Positions 1-6,476 of a stretch of DNA of 9,913 nt are shown in pieces. Position 1 is the first letter of the stretch; every line of letters starts with the position of its first letter. The stretch comes from Desulfobacterales bacterium (GTDB lineage: Bacteria > Desulfobacterota > Desulfobacteria > Desulfobacterales > Desulfosalsimonadaceae), in the NCBI GenBank assembly GCA_018399455.1, contig JAGYOT010000034.1, forward strand, positions 1-9,913, read 5' to 3'. The position numbers and the translations under genes were made by a program. Below the pieces are notes generated by a model. That model was not told the origin of the DNA and did no database searches. It was given only the letters and a program-made list of their open reading frames with translations.

Positions 1-1028
1 GAATTCAAGGCAGCAGCCACATCACCCACACTGACCCCCTTCTCCATGACCATGAAGCGAGCCTCTTCCTCCATGACCTCAACCTCGCTGTCCGGCACCA
101 CTACGGTCTGGCCGTTTCTGCTGAAGGGGGCTGGCTGGGATACGCCGGCGGATTCCTTGACGATCAGCTTTATATTGCCATGCGCCACCGCTACTGTTGA
201 AAGCCGGACATCAGCACCCATAACAATTGTGCCCGTACGTTCGTTGACAACGATTCTGGCCTTGCTGTCCGGCTGAACCCGAAGGTTTTCCAGGCTGGAC
301 AAAAACTGAATCGGCCTGGACAAATGGCTCTTTGGAAGCGACACCGCCATACTTTTGGCATCCATTGCACTCGCAATGCTCTGGTCAAAGTTTGCATTCA
401 CCACCTCGACCATGCGTGAAATCGTCGTAAAATCCGCCTCCCGCAGATGAAACACATACCGGCCGTCCTTCGGAAGGTGAAACCCCAGCTCCCGCTCCAC
501 CAGGGCGCCGCCCGGGACACGCCCCACGGTGGGATGATTTTTTTCAACCTCAGCGGCATTGCCGCCCAGGGAAACGCCTCCCACAACGACCGAGCCCTGG
601 GCTACGGCATACACATTCTGGTCCGGGCCTATCAAGGGCGTACGCAGCAGGACGCCTCCGGAGAGGCTTTCCGCATCCGCGAGCGAGGAGACCACGACAT
701 CCAGCCGGTTTCCGTTTTTGGCGTAAGGCGTAAGCTTGGCCGTCACCATCACCGCAGCCGTATTGGCAACATCCACCGCCTCGCGATCCAGGTTCATGCC
801 CATGTGCTCCATCAGATTGGCCACCGTCTCCATGGTAATCCCGTTGTTTGAATCATCCCCGGTGTCATTTAAGCCCACCACAAGGCCATAACCGACCAGC
901 TGGTTGTCCCGGACCCCCTGGAGATCGGCCAGATCTTTAATCCGCGCCGCAGACCCTTCGGCTGCCCAAAAAAGACAGGCGCCAAAAAGCGGAACGGCTA
1001 TGATCAGGACGGCTATACGTTGTTTCAT
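1..1028 (-). CDS. flgI: Flagellar P-ring protein FlgI (3' end cut by window)
   Basis: FlgI assembles the P ring, the peptidoglycan-level bushing around the distal rod, after export to the periplasm by Sec. I translated 342 codons from the ATG at 1028 with no stop before the window edge. The family is usually about 365-375 residues, so roughly the last 30 should lie outside. Residues 1-27 look like a signal peptide: basic start, hydrophobic core, and a likely type I cleavage site after G-S-A, just before A-R-I-K-D-L. Family hallmarks follow: LVGYGLVVGLNDTGD near residues 44-58, a GGVSLGGNA segment near 149-157, and NERTGTIVMGADVRLSTVAV near 263-282. A strong ribosome site (GGAGGAG, 1034-1040) sits 5 nt before the start. 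It is the last gene of the flgF-G-A-H-I run. No cysteine is visible in the mature part. Confidence 0.97.
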   Translation of the reverse strand, partial: MKQRIAVLIIAVPLFGACLFWAAEGSAARIKDLADLQGVRDNQLVGYGLVVGLNDTGDDSNNGITMETVANLMEHMGMNLDREAVDVANTAAVMVTAKLTPYAKNGNRLDVVVSSLADAESLSGGVLLRTPLIGPDQNVYAVAQGSVVVGGVSLGGNAAEVEKNHPTVGRVPGGALVERELGFHLPKDGRYVFHLREADFTTISRMVEVVNANFDQSIASAMDAKSMAVSLPKSHLSRPIQFLSSLENLRVQPDSKARIVVNERTGTIVMGADVRLSTVAVAHGNIKLIVKESAGVSQPAPFSRNGQTVVVPDSEVEVMEEEARFMVMEKGVSVGDVAAALN

Positions 1029-1049
1029 CAATGCTCCTCCGTGCGCTTT

Positions 1050-1766
1050 TTAAAACGGCCACCCAATGTCAAACAAACGGGCCAGCCACCCCGGACGCTG
1101 CTTCTCGCTGATAACGCCGTCGCCCGTATACTCGATCCTGGCATCCAGGATATATTTGGAATTAATGACGTTGTTGGCATCGATATCGGCCGGACGGACA
1201 ATCCCGGTCAGTCGAATGATCTGGTCCTCGTTGTTGACCCTGACAGTTTTGCTGCCAACAATCCGTAGGTTGCCGGCCTCCACCTTTTCCACGACACGGG
1301 TGGTCAGCGTTGCAGTGAGCCTCTCCTCCCTTGATGTACTGCCGTTGCCTTCAAAGTTGTTTTCCGTGCTGGCACTGACCAGACTGCCGGGGTCCAGGTT
1401 GGGATTTTTGGCGGCAAGGGCGGCTTCATAGCCAAACAGTTTTGGAATTCCCATGCCGACAGAAGAAGAGCGCTCCGTCGTGGTCTCCGCCTCTTTTCCC
1501 GCACTGGCCCGCTCATAAATGGCGACTGTCAGAATATCCCCGACATGGCATGCCTTGTTTTCCTCAAACAATGAGCTCTGGTTCGGATGCCATAGAGATC
1601 CGGTCTGCTGCCGGCGTGTCTCCCGGGCCGAATGGGCATTCAGATCTTCGAAAGACTTTTTCTGCGTCACCTGGGGCGAGGGGCAGGGTTTTTTCCCGCC
1701 GCCGCACCCGGCAATAACCAGCAGCAGCGCCGCTCCTATCAACATAAAAAAATATCTGCATTTCAT
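1050..1766 (-). CDS. flgH: Flagellar L-ring lipoprotein FlgH
   Basis: FlgH forms the outer-membrane L ring that lets the rod pass through the outer membrane. The protein starts with a lipoprotein signal: Met-Lys-Cys-Arg, a hydrophobic stretch, then the lipobox I-A-G-C, with the lipidated Cys at residue 21 of this start. Family motifs follow: SLW..NQSSLFEENKA, VGDILTVAIYE, and the C-terminal block with LRIVGSKTVRVNNE, IRLTGIVRPADI and the ending LARLFDIGWPF. The length, 238 residues, is normal. I chose the ATG at 1766 because a GCAGGA site lies 8 nt upstream. An in-frame ATG at 1775 would add three residues (Met-Ala-Glu), but its purine-rich site would abut the start codon with no spacing. It lies 17 nt after flgA and 21 nt before flgI, and probably shares their transcript. 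Confidence 0.97.
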   Translation of the reverse strand: MKCRYFFMLIGAALLLVIAGCGGGKKPCPSPQVTQKKSFEDLNAHSARETRRQQTGSLWHPNQSSLFEENKACHVGDILTVAIYERASAGKEAETTTERSSSVGMGIPKLFGYEAALAAKNPNLDPGSLVSASTENNFEGNGSTSREERLTATLTTRVVEKVEAGNLRIVGSKTVRVNNEDQIIRLTGIVRPADIDANNVINSKYILDARIEYTGDGVISEKQRPGWLARLFDIGWPF

Positions 1767-1774
1767 TTCAGCCA

Positions 1775-1780
1775 TCCTGC
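1775..1780 (-). promoter_or_regulatory. Ribosome binding site that decides the flgH start
   Basis: GCAGGA on the minus strand is spaced 8 nt from the ATG at 1766. The same bases directly abut the upstream in-frame ATG at 1775, which is too close for use. This favours the shorter FlgH with a classical lipoprotein signal. Confidence 0.5.
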
Positions 1781-1783
1781 CTG

Positions 1784-2734
1784 TTAGAAATCCACCCGGG
1801 CCAGACCTTCGCCAATAACCTCGCAGGGAACCTCCCGTTCAGACTGCAGGTTTTTGACCATGATGAGCTCACCCATTCTGCCGTCAGCCGTGGCCTCTCC
1901 CCGGGTGCTGATCCGGAGCCCGCCCTTCTGCAAAACCATGGTTACAATCTGCCTCCGCTCCACCAGGACCGGCTGGTCCAGAACCCCGCGGCGGATCACC
2001 CGGCCGATGGCAACAGGCCGTTTCAGGCGCTTCCCGACCACCTCGCGGATATCCAGACAGGGGTTTCGCAAGTCGCCGATATTCTTTGTTTCCATCCGGA
2101 CATGCGAGGGTTGGAGCTGTGTGTCCCGGCCCAGACTCCGCCCTGCCACCACAACCGGCAAAAAAGCCTGGACCCTGCCGGCAAGGCTCAGGTTTTCCAT
2201 AACCCGGCCGTCCACCCGGATAATCACCGTTACCTGCCGGCTGCTAATGATATCGCGGTCCGAGAACAAAACCTCATACTCCACGACGCCCGGCGGCAGG
2301 CTCAGGGAATCCGGCGGATTACGAAGCTTGAAGCAAACCTGCTCCGTGTCCAGGCCGGAAAGCGCTGAACGAAGTCTGGCATCGATCACGGACCGGATCT
2401 TATCCCGGCTTACGAGCACGCCCTCATGCCGGACACAGACAAGGTCAGCCCCGCTCCACTCAATGCTCCGGCTGTCTGAGACCGCATCCCGTATGTAGGC
2501 TTTAAGGGTCCGGGTCTGAAAACACTGCTTTTCTCCGGCTCCGGGCGCCGGGAAGAGCACGAGGCCGTTTAGGGCCGCAGCCGCGGAAAGAGGGCTTATC
2601 TCGGCCACATCCGCCAGCGTCAGCATTTCCCCGCCGGCTACGGCATCCGCCCTGAACCGCACTTCCAGGCCGAAGCCCATGCCGGGAAGAAGAACAAGCG
2701 CCCAAACAATCAAGATCCACCGTTTCCTTTTCAT
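1784..2734 (-). CDS. flgA: Flagellar P-ring assembly chaperone FlgA (long form, SAF domain)
   Basis: FlgA is the periplasmic chaperone needed for FlgI to polymerise into the P ring. From the ATG at 2734 the protein has 316 residues. It starts with a signal peptide (K-R-K-R-W, hydrophobic run, probable cleavage after GFG). An N-terminal region follows with the GGEMLTLADVAEIS segment typical of long FlgA proteins. The C-terminal half has an SAF-type domain (GRSLGRDTQLQPSHVRMETKN, then VVGKRLKRPVAIGRVI) and the family ending with G-L-R-I-S-T-R-G-E-A and EVIGEGLARVDF. Enterobacterial FlgA is nearer 220 residues. The reading frame also has an ATG at 2770, directly after the flgG stop codon, but no ribosome site precedes it and it would put twelve residues before the signal peptide. 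The ATG at 2734 has a modest AGGG 9 nt upstream. The gene lies between flgG and flgH, next to the ring genes it serves. Confidence 0.94.
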   Translation of the reverse strand: MKRKRWILIVWALVLLPGMGFGLEVRFRADAVAGGEMLTLADVAEISPLSAAAALNGLVLFPAPGAGEKQCFQTRTLKAYIRDAVSDSRSIEWSGADLVCVRHEGVLVSRDKIRSVIDARLRSALSGLDTEQVCFKLRNPPDSLSLPPGVVEYEVLFSDRDIISSRQVTVIIRVDGRVMENLSLAGRVQAFLPVVVAGRSLGRDTQLQPSHVRMETKNIGDLRNPCLDIREVVGKRLKRPVAIGRVIRRGVLDQPVLVERRQIVTMVLQKGGLRISTRGEATADGRMGELIMVKNLQSEREVPCEVIGEGLARVDF

Positions 2735-2770
2735 GTTATAAAACCCTGGCGTCAGCCGTTTTTCATACAT

Positions 2771-3556
2771 TTATACCAGCTGATTGGTTTGCTGCAGAAT
2801 CTCATCAGCAGCCTTGACCGCCTTGGAATTGACCTCATAGGCCCGCTGGCCGGCAATCAAACTGATCATTTCTTTCATGATGCTGACATTGGAGTTTTCC
2901 AGAAACCCCTGGGCGATTGTCCCCAGCCCCTCGGCACCGGGTTCACCCAAGACCGGATCGCCCGAAGCATCCGACTCCAGCAGAAAATTGCTGCCCATAC
3001 TTTTTAAACCGGATGGATTGCCGAATCTGGCCAGTTCCATAACGCCCAGTTCGGTTCCGCCGGCCTCGCCGTCAAGATAGGCGGTTACGGTCCCGCCCTT
3101 GCCAATAGCAACATCAGTCGCATTCTCGGGAATAACAATTTCAGGGATCACAGGATTACCATCAGCCGTTACCAGACGTCCCTCGCTGTCCTTTTTAAAA
3201 CCGCCGTCCCGGGTATATGCGGTTTCGCCGTTCGGCAGCTCCACCTGGAAAAACCCGTCGCCTTCAATGGCGAGATCCAGTTCGTTCCCCGTATTTTCAA
3301 AATCGCCTATTGTATATACTTTTTCAGCAGAAGCGGTTCGCGTGCCAAGTCCCACCTGAATACCGGTGGGCACCTCTGTGTCGTTTGATGCCGCGCTGCC
3401 CACCGCCCGTCTGTTATGATACAACAGATCCTGGAAATTGGCTCGGGTTCGTTTAAACCCGGTGGTATTGACATTGGCCAGATTGTTGGCGATGACATTG
3501 ATCTTGGTCTCCATCGCCTCCATTCCGGTGGCCCCTGAAAATAAGGCTGTAATCAT
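2771..3556 (-). CDS. flgG: Flagellar distal rod protein FlgG
   Basis: FlgG builds the distal rod of the flagellar axle and is exported by the flagellar type III system, so it has no Sec signal. The 261-residue length matches the family. The N-terminal rod/hook signature NNLANVNTTGFK is at residues 24-35. A rod-specific segment follows (LLYHNRRAVGS, then PTGIQVGLGTRTAS, about 44-76). The central ELDLAIEGDGFFQVELPNGETAYTRDG block is near 92-118. The C-terminal helix region holds LENSNVSIMKEMISLIAGQRAYEVNSKAVKAADEIL. The protein has no cysteine, as usual for axial proteins. An AAGGAAAG ribosome site lies just upstream (3561-3568; core AGGA spaced 7 nt). It follows flgF after 53 nt and its TAA directly precedes the upper in-frame ATG of flgA. 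Confidence 0.98.
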   Translation of the reverse strand: MITALFSGATGMEAMETKINVIANNLANVNTTGFKRTRANFQDLLYHNRRAVGSAASNDTEVPTGIQVGLGTRTASAEKVYTIGDFENTGNELDLAIEGDGFFQVELPNGETAYTRDGGFKKDSEGRLVTADGNPVIPEIVIPENATDVAIGKGGTVTAYLDGEAGGTELGVMELARFGNPSGLKSMGSNFLLESDASGDPVLGEPGAEGLGTIAQGFLENSNVSIMKEMISLIAGQRAYEVNSKAVKAADEILQQTNQLV

Positions 3557-3609
3557 AGGTCTTTCCTTTCAGATATGGTCTTGAGTGACATGGTTTCCCA
3601 TCCCGGCGA

Positions 3610-4335
3610 TCAGCCGATCCGGCCGATCTCTTCGGCTTTCTCCCCCATTTCGCTGTAGGCCTTCATGGTCTTGAGGTAAGCTGTGTAAGCCCTCTTGGTT
3701 TCAATAATTTCGGTGGTCAGCAGCACGGGATCTACATTTGACCGCTCAATCCCGCCCTGGATCAGTTCAGCATCACCGGCCGGGGCCTCTGTTGCCTCGG
3801 GCGAGAGCTCCCACAGCCCGTTGCCCTTTTGGAAGAGTTTTCCCTGGTCGGAGACCGAATAGAGCGTGATCTGACCAAGTTGTGCCCCATCCGCGGTAAT
3901 CCGGCCCTGACTGTCGATGTAGACATTGCGATGCGGCAGATTCACCGGCCCCTCGGCGCCGACCACCTGGAGTCCGCTATCGGCCATCACCAGATTGCCC
4001 TGGGAATCCAGCCGGAAGTTGCCCTGGCGGGTATACAAAAACCCGTCTTCGCCCGCCACCTTGAAAAACCCTTCGCCCTGAATTGCCAGATCCAGGGAGC
4101 GGTTGGTCTGCTCGATATCTCCCTGGGAAAAATCAACAAAACACTGGGAGGTTCGGCAGAAGTTCTTGCCGTTGCCCGCATAATTCTGACGGCGCTCATC
4201 AAAAAGGCTCTCAAAAGACAGACGGCTTGCCTTAAACCCGATGTTGCCGGCATTGGCCAGGTTGTTAACCGCCACATCCAGCTTCTCCATTCTGGCCAAG
4301 CCTCCGGACAATGCACTGTAAATTCCTGAACTCAT
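3610..4335 (-). CDS. flgF: Flagellar rod protein FlgF
   Basis: FlgF is a minor rod subunit between the proximal rod and FlgG, exported through the flagellar type III apparatus. The 241 residues carry the family N-terminus (SGIYSALSGGLARMEKLDVAVNNLAN) and the rod signature NNLANAGNIGFK at 24-35. The middle block SLDLAIQGEGFFKV is near 80-93, with Y-T-R-Q-G-N-F-R-L after it. The C-terminal coiled region (GGIERSNVDPVLLTTEIIETKRAY, ending AEEIGRIG) is typical. It is told from FlgG by its shorter length and the lack of the PTGIQVGLG rod segment. A GGGGAG ribosome site (4342-4347) lies 6 nt before the start. It is the first gene behind the sigma-28 type promoter at 4397-4423. An oddity is a cysteine pair at residues 60 and 65, since axial proteins usually lack cysteine. 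Confidence 0.95.
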   Translation of the reverse strand: MSSGIYSALSGGLARMEKLDVAVNNLANAGNIGFKASRLSFESLFDERRQNYAGNGKNFCRTSQCFVDFSQGDIEQTNRSLDLAIQGEGFFKVAGEDGFLYTRQGNFRLDSQGNLVMADSGLQVVGAEGPVNLPHRNVYIDSQGRITADGAQLGQITLYSVSDQGKLFQKGNGLWELSPEATEAPAGDAELIQGGIERSNVDPVLLTTEIIETKRAYTAYLKTMKAYSEMGEKAEEIGRIG

Positions 4336-4363
4336 GGTTTGCTCCCCTGAAACATCAAAGCCT

Positions 4364-4383
4364 TCCCTGCATGCCGGCAGGGA
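4364..4383 (-). repeat. Inverted repeat in the predicted flgF leader
   Basis: A perfect 7-bp stem (4364-4370 with 4377-4383, TCCCTGC/GCAGGGA on the plus strand) encloses a 6-nt loop. The inner eight bases TGCCGGCA (4372-4379) are themselves a palindrome, so a protein-bound site is an alternative to an RNA hairpin. If transcription starts about 7 nt after the -10 element at 4397-4404, the hairpin would begin close to the 5' end of the leader and end 28 nt before the flgF start. No T-run follows it on the minus strand, so it is unlikely to be a terminator. Confidence 0.45.
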
Positions 4384-4396
4384 TCCTTATTCCCTC

Positions 4397-4423
4397 TTAT
4401 CGGCGCTTTTGCTCAGGTCTTTA
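4397..4423 (-). promoter_or_regulatory. Sigma-28 (FliA) type promoter upstream of flgF
   Basis: On the minus strand TAAA (4420-4423) is followed by exactly 15 nt and then GCCGATAA (4397-4404). This matches the E. coli/Salmonella FliA promoter consensus TAAA-N15-GCCGATAA at all twelve defined bases. The TAA of the -35 element is also the stop codon of the preceding gene. The element lies in the largest intergenic gap of the window (85 nt), in the correct direction, about 62 nt before the flgF start. A sigma-28 gene lies about 420 nt upstream. The predicted start of transcription is near 4388-4391. Confidence 0.82.
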
Positions 4424-4831
4424 ACCGCTCTGGGATAAGCGCGCCAGAGCAAGCATCTGCGCTGCTTCATCCGCCGAGACATCCAGTATATCCGCAAGTT
4501 CTCCAGCACTCAGACCGGAGCGGTCCAGACGGGCGACATAACGATATTTTTCCGGCACGTTTTCCCTGAGGTCCGCCTTGTTTTCAAACCGCGCCCGAAG
4601 TTCCGAAAAATCCGGCCGCTGATTTTCCCGCCCCGCTCCGGATACCGCTGGCGAGCCTCCAAAAACTTCGCTTTTCACTTCCAGGGCATGCTCCAGGGCA
4701 TTTAGGGTGAGCCGGAATTTTTTAAACCTGTCCCGCTGTTTGATGACCATCAACAGGCAAATACCGCTTAAAAAAACACAAAGTCCGGAAAACAGGCACA
4801 CCACAAAAAATATTCCGGTCCCATCCATCAT
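4421..4831 (-). CDS. Small membrane-anchored protein with helix-turn-helix-like tail, function unknown
   Basis: I do not recognise a named family with certainty. The 136 residues show one N-terminal membrane segment (about 7-30, containing three cysteines), then a basic, likely helical stretch (31-55, KQRDRFKKFR onward). A variable polar linker follows (56-88), then a compact helical tail (about 93-133). In the tail, YRYVARLDRSGLSAGELADILDVSADEAAQML reads like a helix-turn-helix of the kind that follows 'gls..eia..l.vs..e'. With a single N-terminal anchor and basic residues right after it, the tail is probably cytoplasmic. Similar small membrane proteins with such tails (for example the DUF2802 and DUF6115 types) occur near flagellar or chemotaxis genes; I have not confirmed membership. 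An AAGGGG site 5 nt upstream supports the start at 4831 (a second ATG follows directly). It lies 10 nt after fliA, so it is probably co-translated with the sigma factor. Confidence 0.85.
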   Translation of the reverse strand: MMDGTGIFFVVCLFSGLCVFLSGICLLMVIKQRDRFKKFRLTLNALEHALEVKSEVFGGSPAVSGAGRENQRPDFSELRARFENKADLRENVPEKYRYVARLDRSGLSAGELADILDVSADEAAQMLALARLSQSG

Positions 4832-4841
4832 ATCCGCCCCT

Positions 4842-5558
4842 TTAGTTGGCCATCCTGGCTCGCAGTTTCAAAAGCGCCTGACTGTGCAGCTGGGAAATCC
4901 GGCCCTCGGAAAGCTCAAGAACGCCCGCAATTTCCTTTTGGGTAAACTCCTCGTAATAAAAAAGGGTGACCACCAGCCGCTCCTTTTCCGACAGCCGGTC
5001 CAGCGCCTCCGCCAGATCTGCAACGAGCTCCTTTGCCTCGATGGATTCCTCCGGATTCTGCCCGTTGGTATCGTTTAACTGGTCCAGAAACGTTTCACCC
5101 CCGGCGGCTTCATTCAACACTTCGTTTAAACTGATAACACCCAGATGACCGATTTCGTTTAATATCTGCTGATACTCACCCAGCTCCACCTCCATTGACT
5201 CGGCGATTTCCTCCTCTGTGGGATCCCGGCCCAATTCCTGCTCCAAGCGTTTAACCTCCCGAAACACCCGGTTGTGCTTATCCCGCATGGAACGGGAAAA
5301 CCAGTCCATTTTTCGGAGTTCATCCAGCACTGCTCCCCTTATGCGCGTTTCCGCAAAGGTTTTAAAAAGCACCCCCTTATCAGGGTCAAAGCGGCTGGCC
5401 GCATCCATCAACCCGTACATGGCTGCACTTTTTAAATCGTCAAGGGAGATATTGCCGGGTATCTGAGGGCGCATCCGGTGGACAATAAAATCAACATAAT
5501 CTAGGTGGGCCTTGATCAGTTCGTCCCTTTGATCATAAGCTGTGGGTTGATACAACAT
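4842..5558 (-). CDS. fliA: Flagellar sigma factor FliA (sigma-28, FliA/WhiG type)
   Basis: This is an alternative sigma factor that directs RNA polymerase to late flagellar promoters. The 238-residue length fits the FliA/WhiG group. Region 2 spans about 13-86, with DLKSAAMYGLMDAASRFDPDKG and FKTFAETRIRGAVLDELRKMDW (core binding and -10 recognition). Region 3 spans about 88-155 (SRSMRDKHNRVFREVKRLEQELGR, then PTEEEIAESM). Region 4 spans about 185-235 (LSEKERLVVTLFYYEEFTQKEIAGVLELSEGRISQLHSQAL), with the -35-binding helix-turn-helix at 206-232. A strong GGGAGGA site (5564-5570) is 5 nt before the start and fills the 12-nt gap after flhG. Position after flhF-flhG is common in polar flagellates. 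In the family, FlgM holds this factor inactive until the hook-basal body is complete; no flgM is seen in this window. A perfect matching promoter lies downstream at 4397-4423. Confidence 0.96.
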   Translation of the reverse strand: MLYQPTAYDQRDELIKAHLDYVDFIVHRMRPQIPGNISLDDLKSAAMYGLMDAASRFDPDKGVLFKTFAETRIRGAVLDELRKMDWFSRSMRDKHNRVFREVKRLEQELGRDPTEEEIAESMEVELGEYQQILNEIGHLGVISLNEVLNEAAGGETFLDQLNDTNGQNPEESIEAKELVADLAEALDRLSEKERLVVTLFYYEEFTQKEIAGVLELSEGRISQLHSQALLKLRARMAN

Positions 5559-5570
5559 TTCCGTCCTCCC

Positions 5571-6476
5571 TTAACGGGCTTCATTAAAAGCCAGCAATCG
5601 TTTCCAGAAAAACTGCTGAGATCCTTTCAGCATCTGTTTATTGGATCCTAAGTCCATATTTTCAACCAGATCGGCAAATGCCAGGGATGGTTTTGCCCTA
5701 GGGTAGAGTTCCACCAACGTTTTCTGCCTGCGCACCGAGTCCGTAAAGCGTTTATCCAGTGGAATGCCACCCAAAAAATCAATCGAGATATCGATAAACC
5801 GGCTGCTGACAAGCGTGAGTTTATGATAGACATCCAGGGCTTCGTTTTCGGATGATACGGAATTGACGATCAGTTTGAACTGCCTTTCATGGAATCTTGT
5901 GGAAAGCAGTTTCATCAGGGCATAGGCATCGGAGATCGCAGTTGGCTCCGGAGTTGTGACTACCAGAATTTCCTGGGCCGCCAGGTTAAAATAGGTGACG
6001 TTTTCCGAAATTCCGGCCTCGGTATCAATCAGCACAACATCAAACCGGTCATGAAGAATATCCAGGCCCTCCATAAGGGAGAGCTTTTGATTCGAGCCCA
6101 GATGCGTGTATTGCTGAACCCCGGAACCTGCGGGCAGGACAGTGATTCCTGCCGGAGCATTGACCAGGATATCCTCCAGGCCCTTTTCCCCTGCGAAGAA
6201 ATGGTTTAGGTTAAACTGCGGACTCAGTCCGAAATACAAATCAATGTTGGCCAGACCCAGATCCGCATCGATCACCAGAACCCGATAGCCTTGCCCCGCC
6301 ATTACCATCGCCAGGTTGGCCACACAGATGGTCTTGCCCACCCCGCCTTTGCCACTGGTCACGGACATCACCCGCGCGGCTTTCAGACGATTCTCCTCCG
6401 GTGGGTAATCAGGGCCAAACTCCCGGCTCAATGCACGCAGAGTTCCTGCCTGGTCCCTGTCTCGTCGATCATCCAT
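5571..6476 (-). CDS. flhG: Flagellar number regulator FlhG (FleN/YlxH), MinD-type ATPase
   Basis: FlhG is a ParA/MinD-family ATPase that limits flagellar number and stimulates the GTPase FlhF. The 301 residues begin with D-Q-A-G-T-L-R (8-14), matching the DQAxxLR motif known to activate FlhF. The deviant Walker A SGKGGVGKT is at 41-49. The switch-like VLVIDADLGLANID is at about 66-79 and the Walker B-like DVVLIDTEAGIS near 146-157. VTTPEPTAISDAYALMK is the typical MinD/FlhG segment. The C-terminus (about 280-297, with QQFFWKRLLAF) could form the amphipathic membrane-targeting helix used by this family. The start at 6476 lies inside flhF, overlapping it by 49 nt, with AAGGA 9 nt upstream. The start is supported because the motif at 8-14 requires it. 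The gene ends 12 nt before fliA. Confidence 0.96.
   Translation of the reverse strand: MDDRRDRDQAGTLRALSREFGPDYPPEENRLKAARVMSVTSGKGGVGKTICVANLAMVMAGQGYRVLVIDADLGLANIDLYFGLSPQFNLNHFFAGEKGLEDILVNAPAGITVLPAGSGVQQYTHLGSNQKLSLMEGLDILHDRFDVVLIDTEAGISENVTYFNLAAQEILVVTTPEPTAISDAYALMKLLSTRFHERQFKLIVNSVSSENEALDVYHKLTLVSSRFIDISIDFLGGIPLDKRFTDSVRRQKTLVELYPRAKPSLAFADLVENMDLGSNKQMLKGSQQFFWKRLLAFNEAR

Noticed and set aside
965..985. Possible lipoprotein signal in FlgI (Phe-Gly-Ala-Cys)
   Set aside because: The -3 position is Phe rather than Leu/Val/Ile/Ala, and a better type I cleavage site lies further on, before A-R-I-K-D-L. FlgI is known as a soluble periplasmic ring protein.
1854..2498. 214-codon plus-strand open frame antisense to flgA
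   Set aside because: Its composition is rich in Arg, Ser and Thr, typical of reading the opposite strand of a GC-rich gene. FlgA on the minus strand is well supported.
3595..3625. Short GC-rich hairpin around the flgF stop codon as a possible terminator
   Set aside because: The stem is only about 4 bp and no T-run follows. flgG lies 53 nt downstream in the same direction and should be co-transcribed.
3829..4329. Long open frame on the plus strand, antisense to flgF
   Set aside because: It is a complementary-frame shadow of a clearly coding gene. The translation shows no recognisable domain and I found no evidence favouring it over FlgF.
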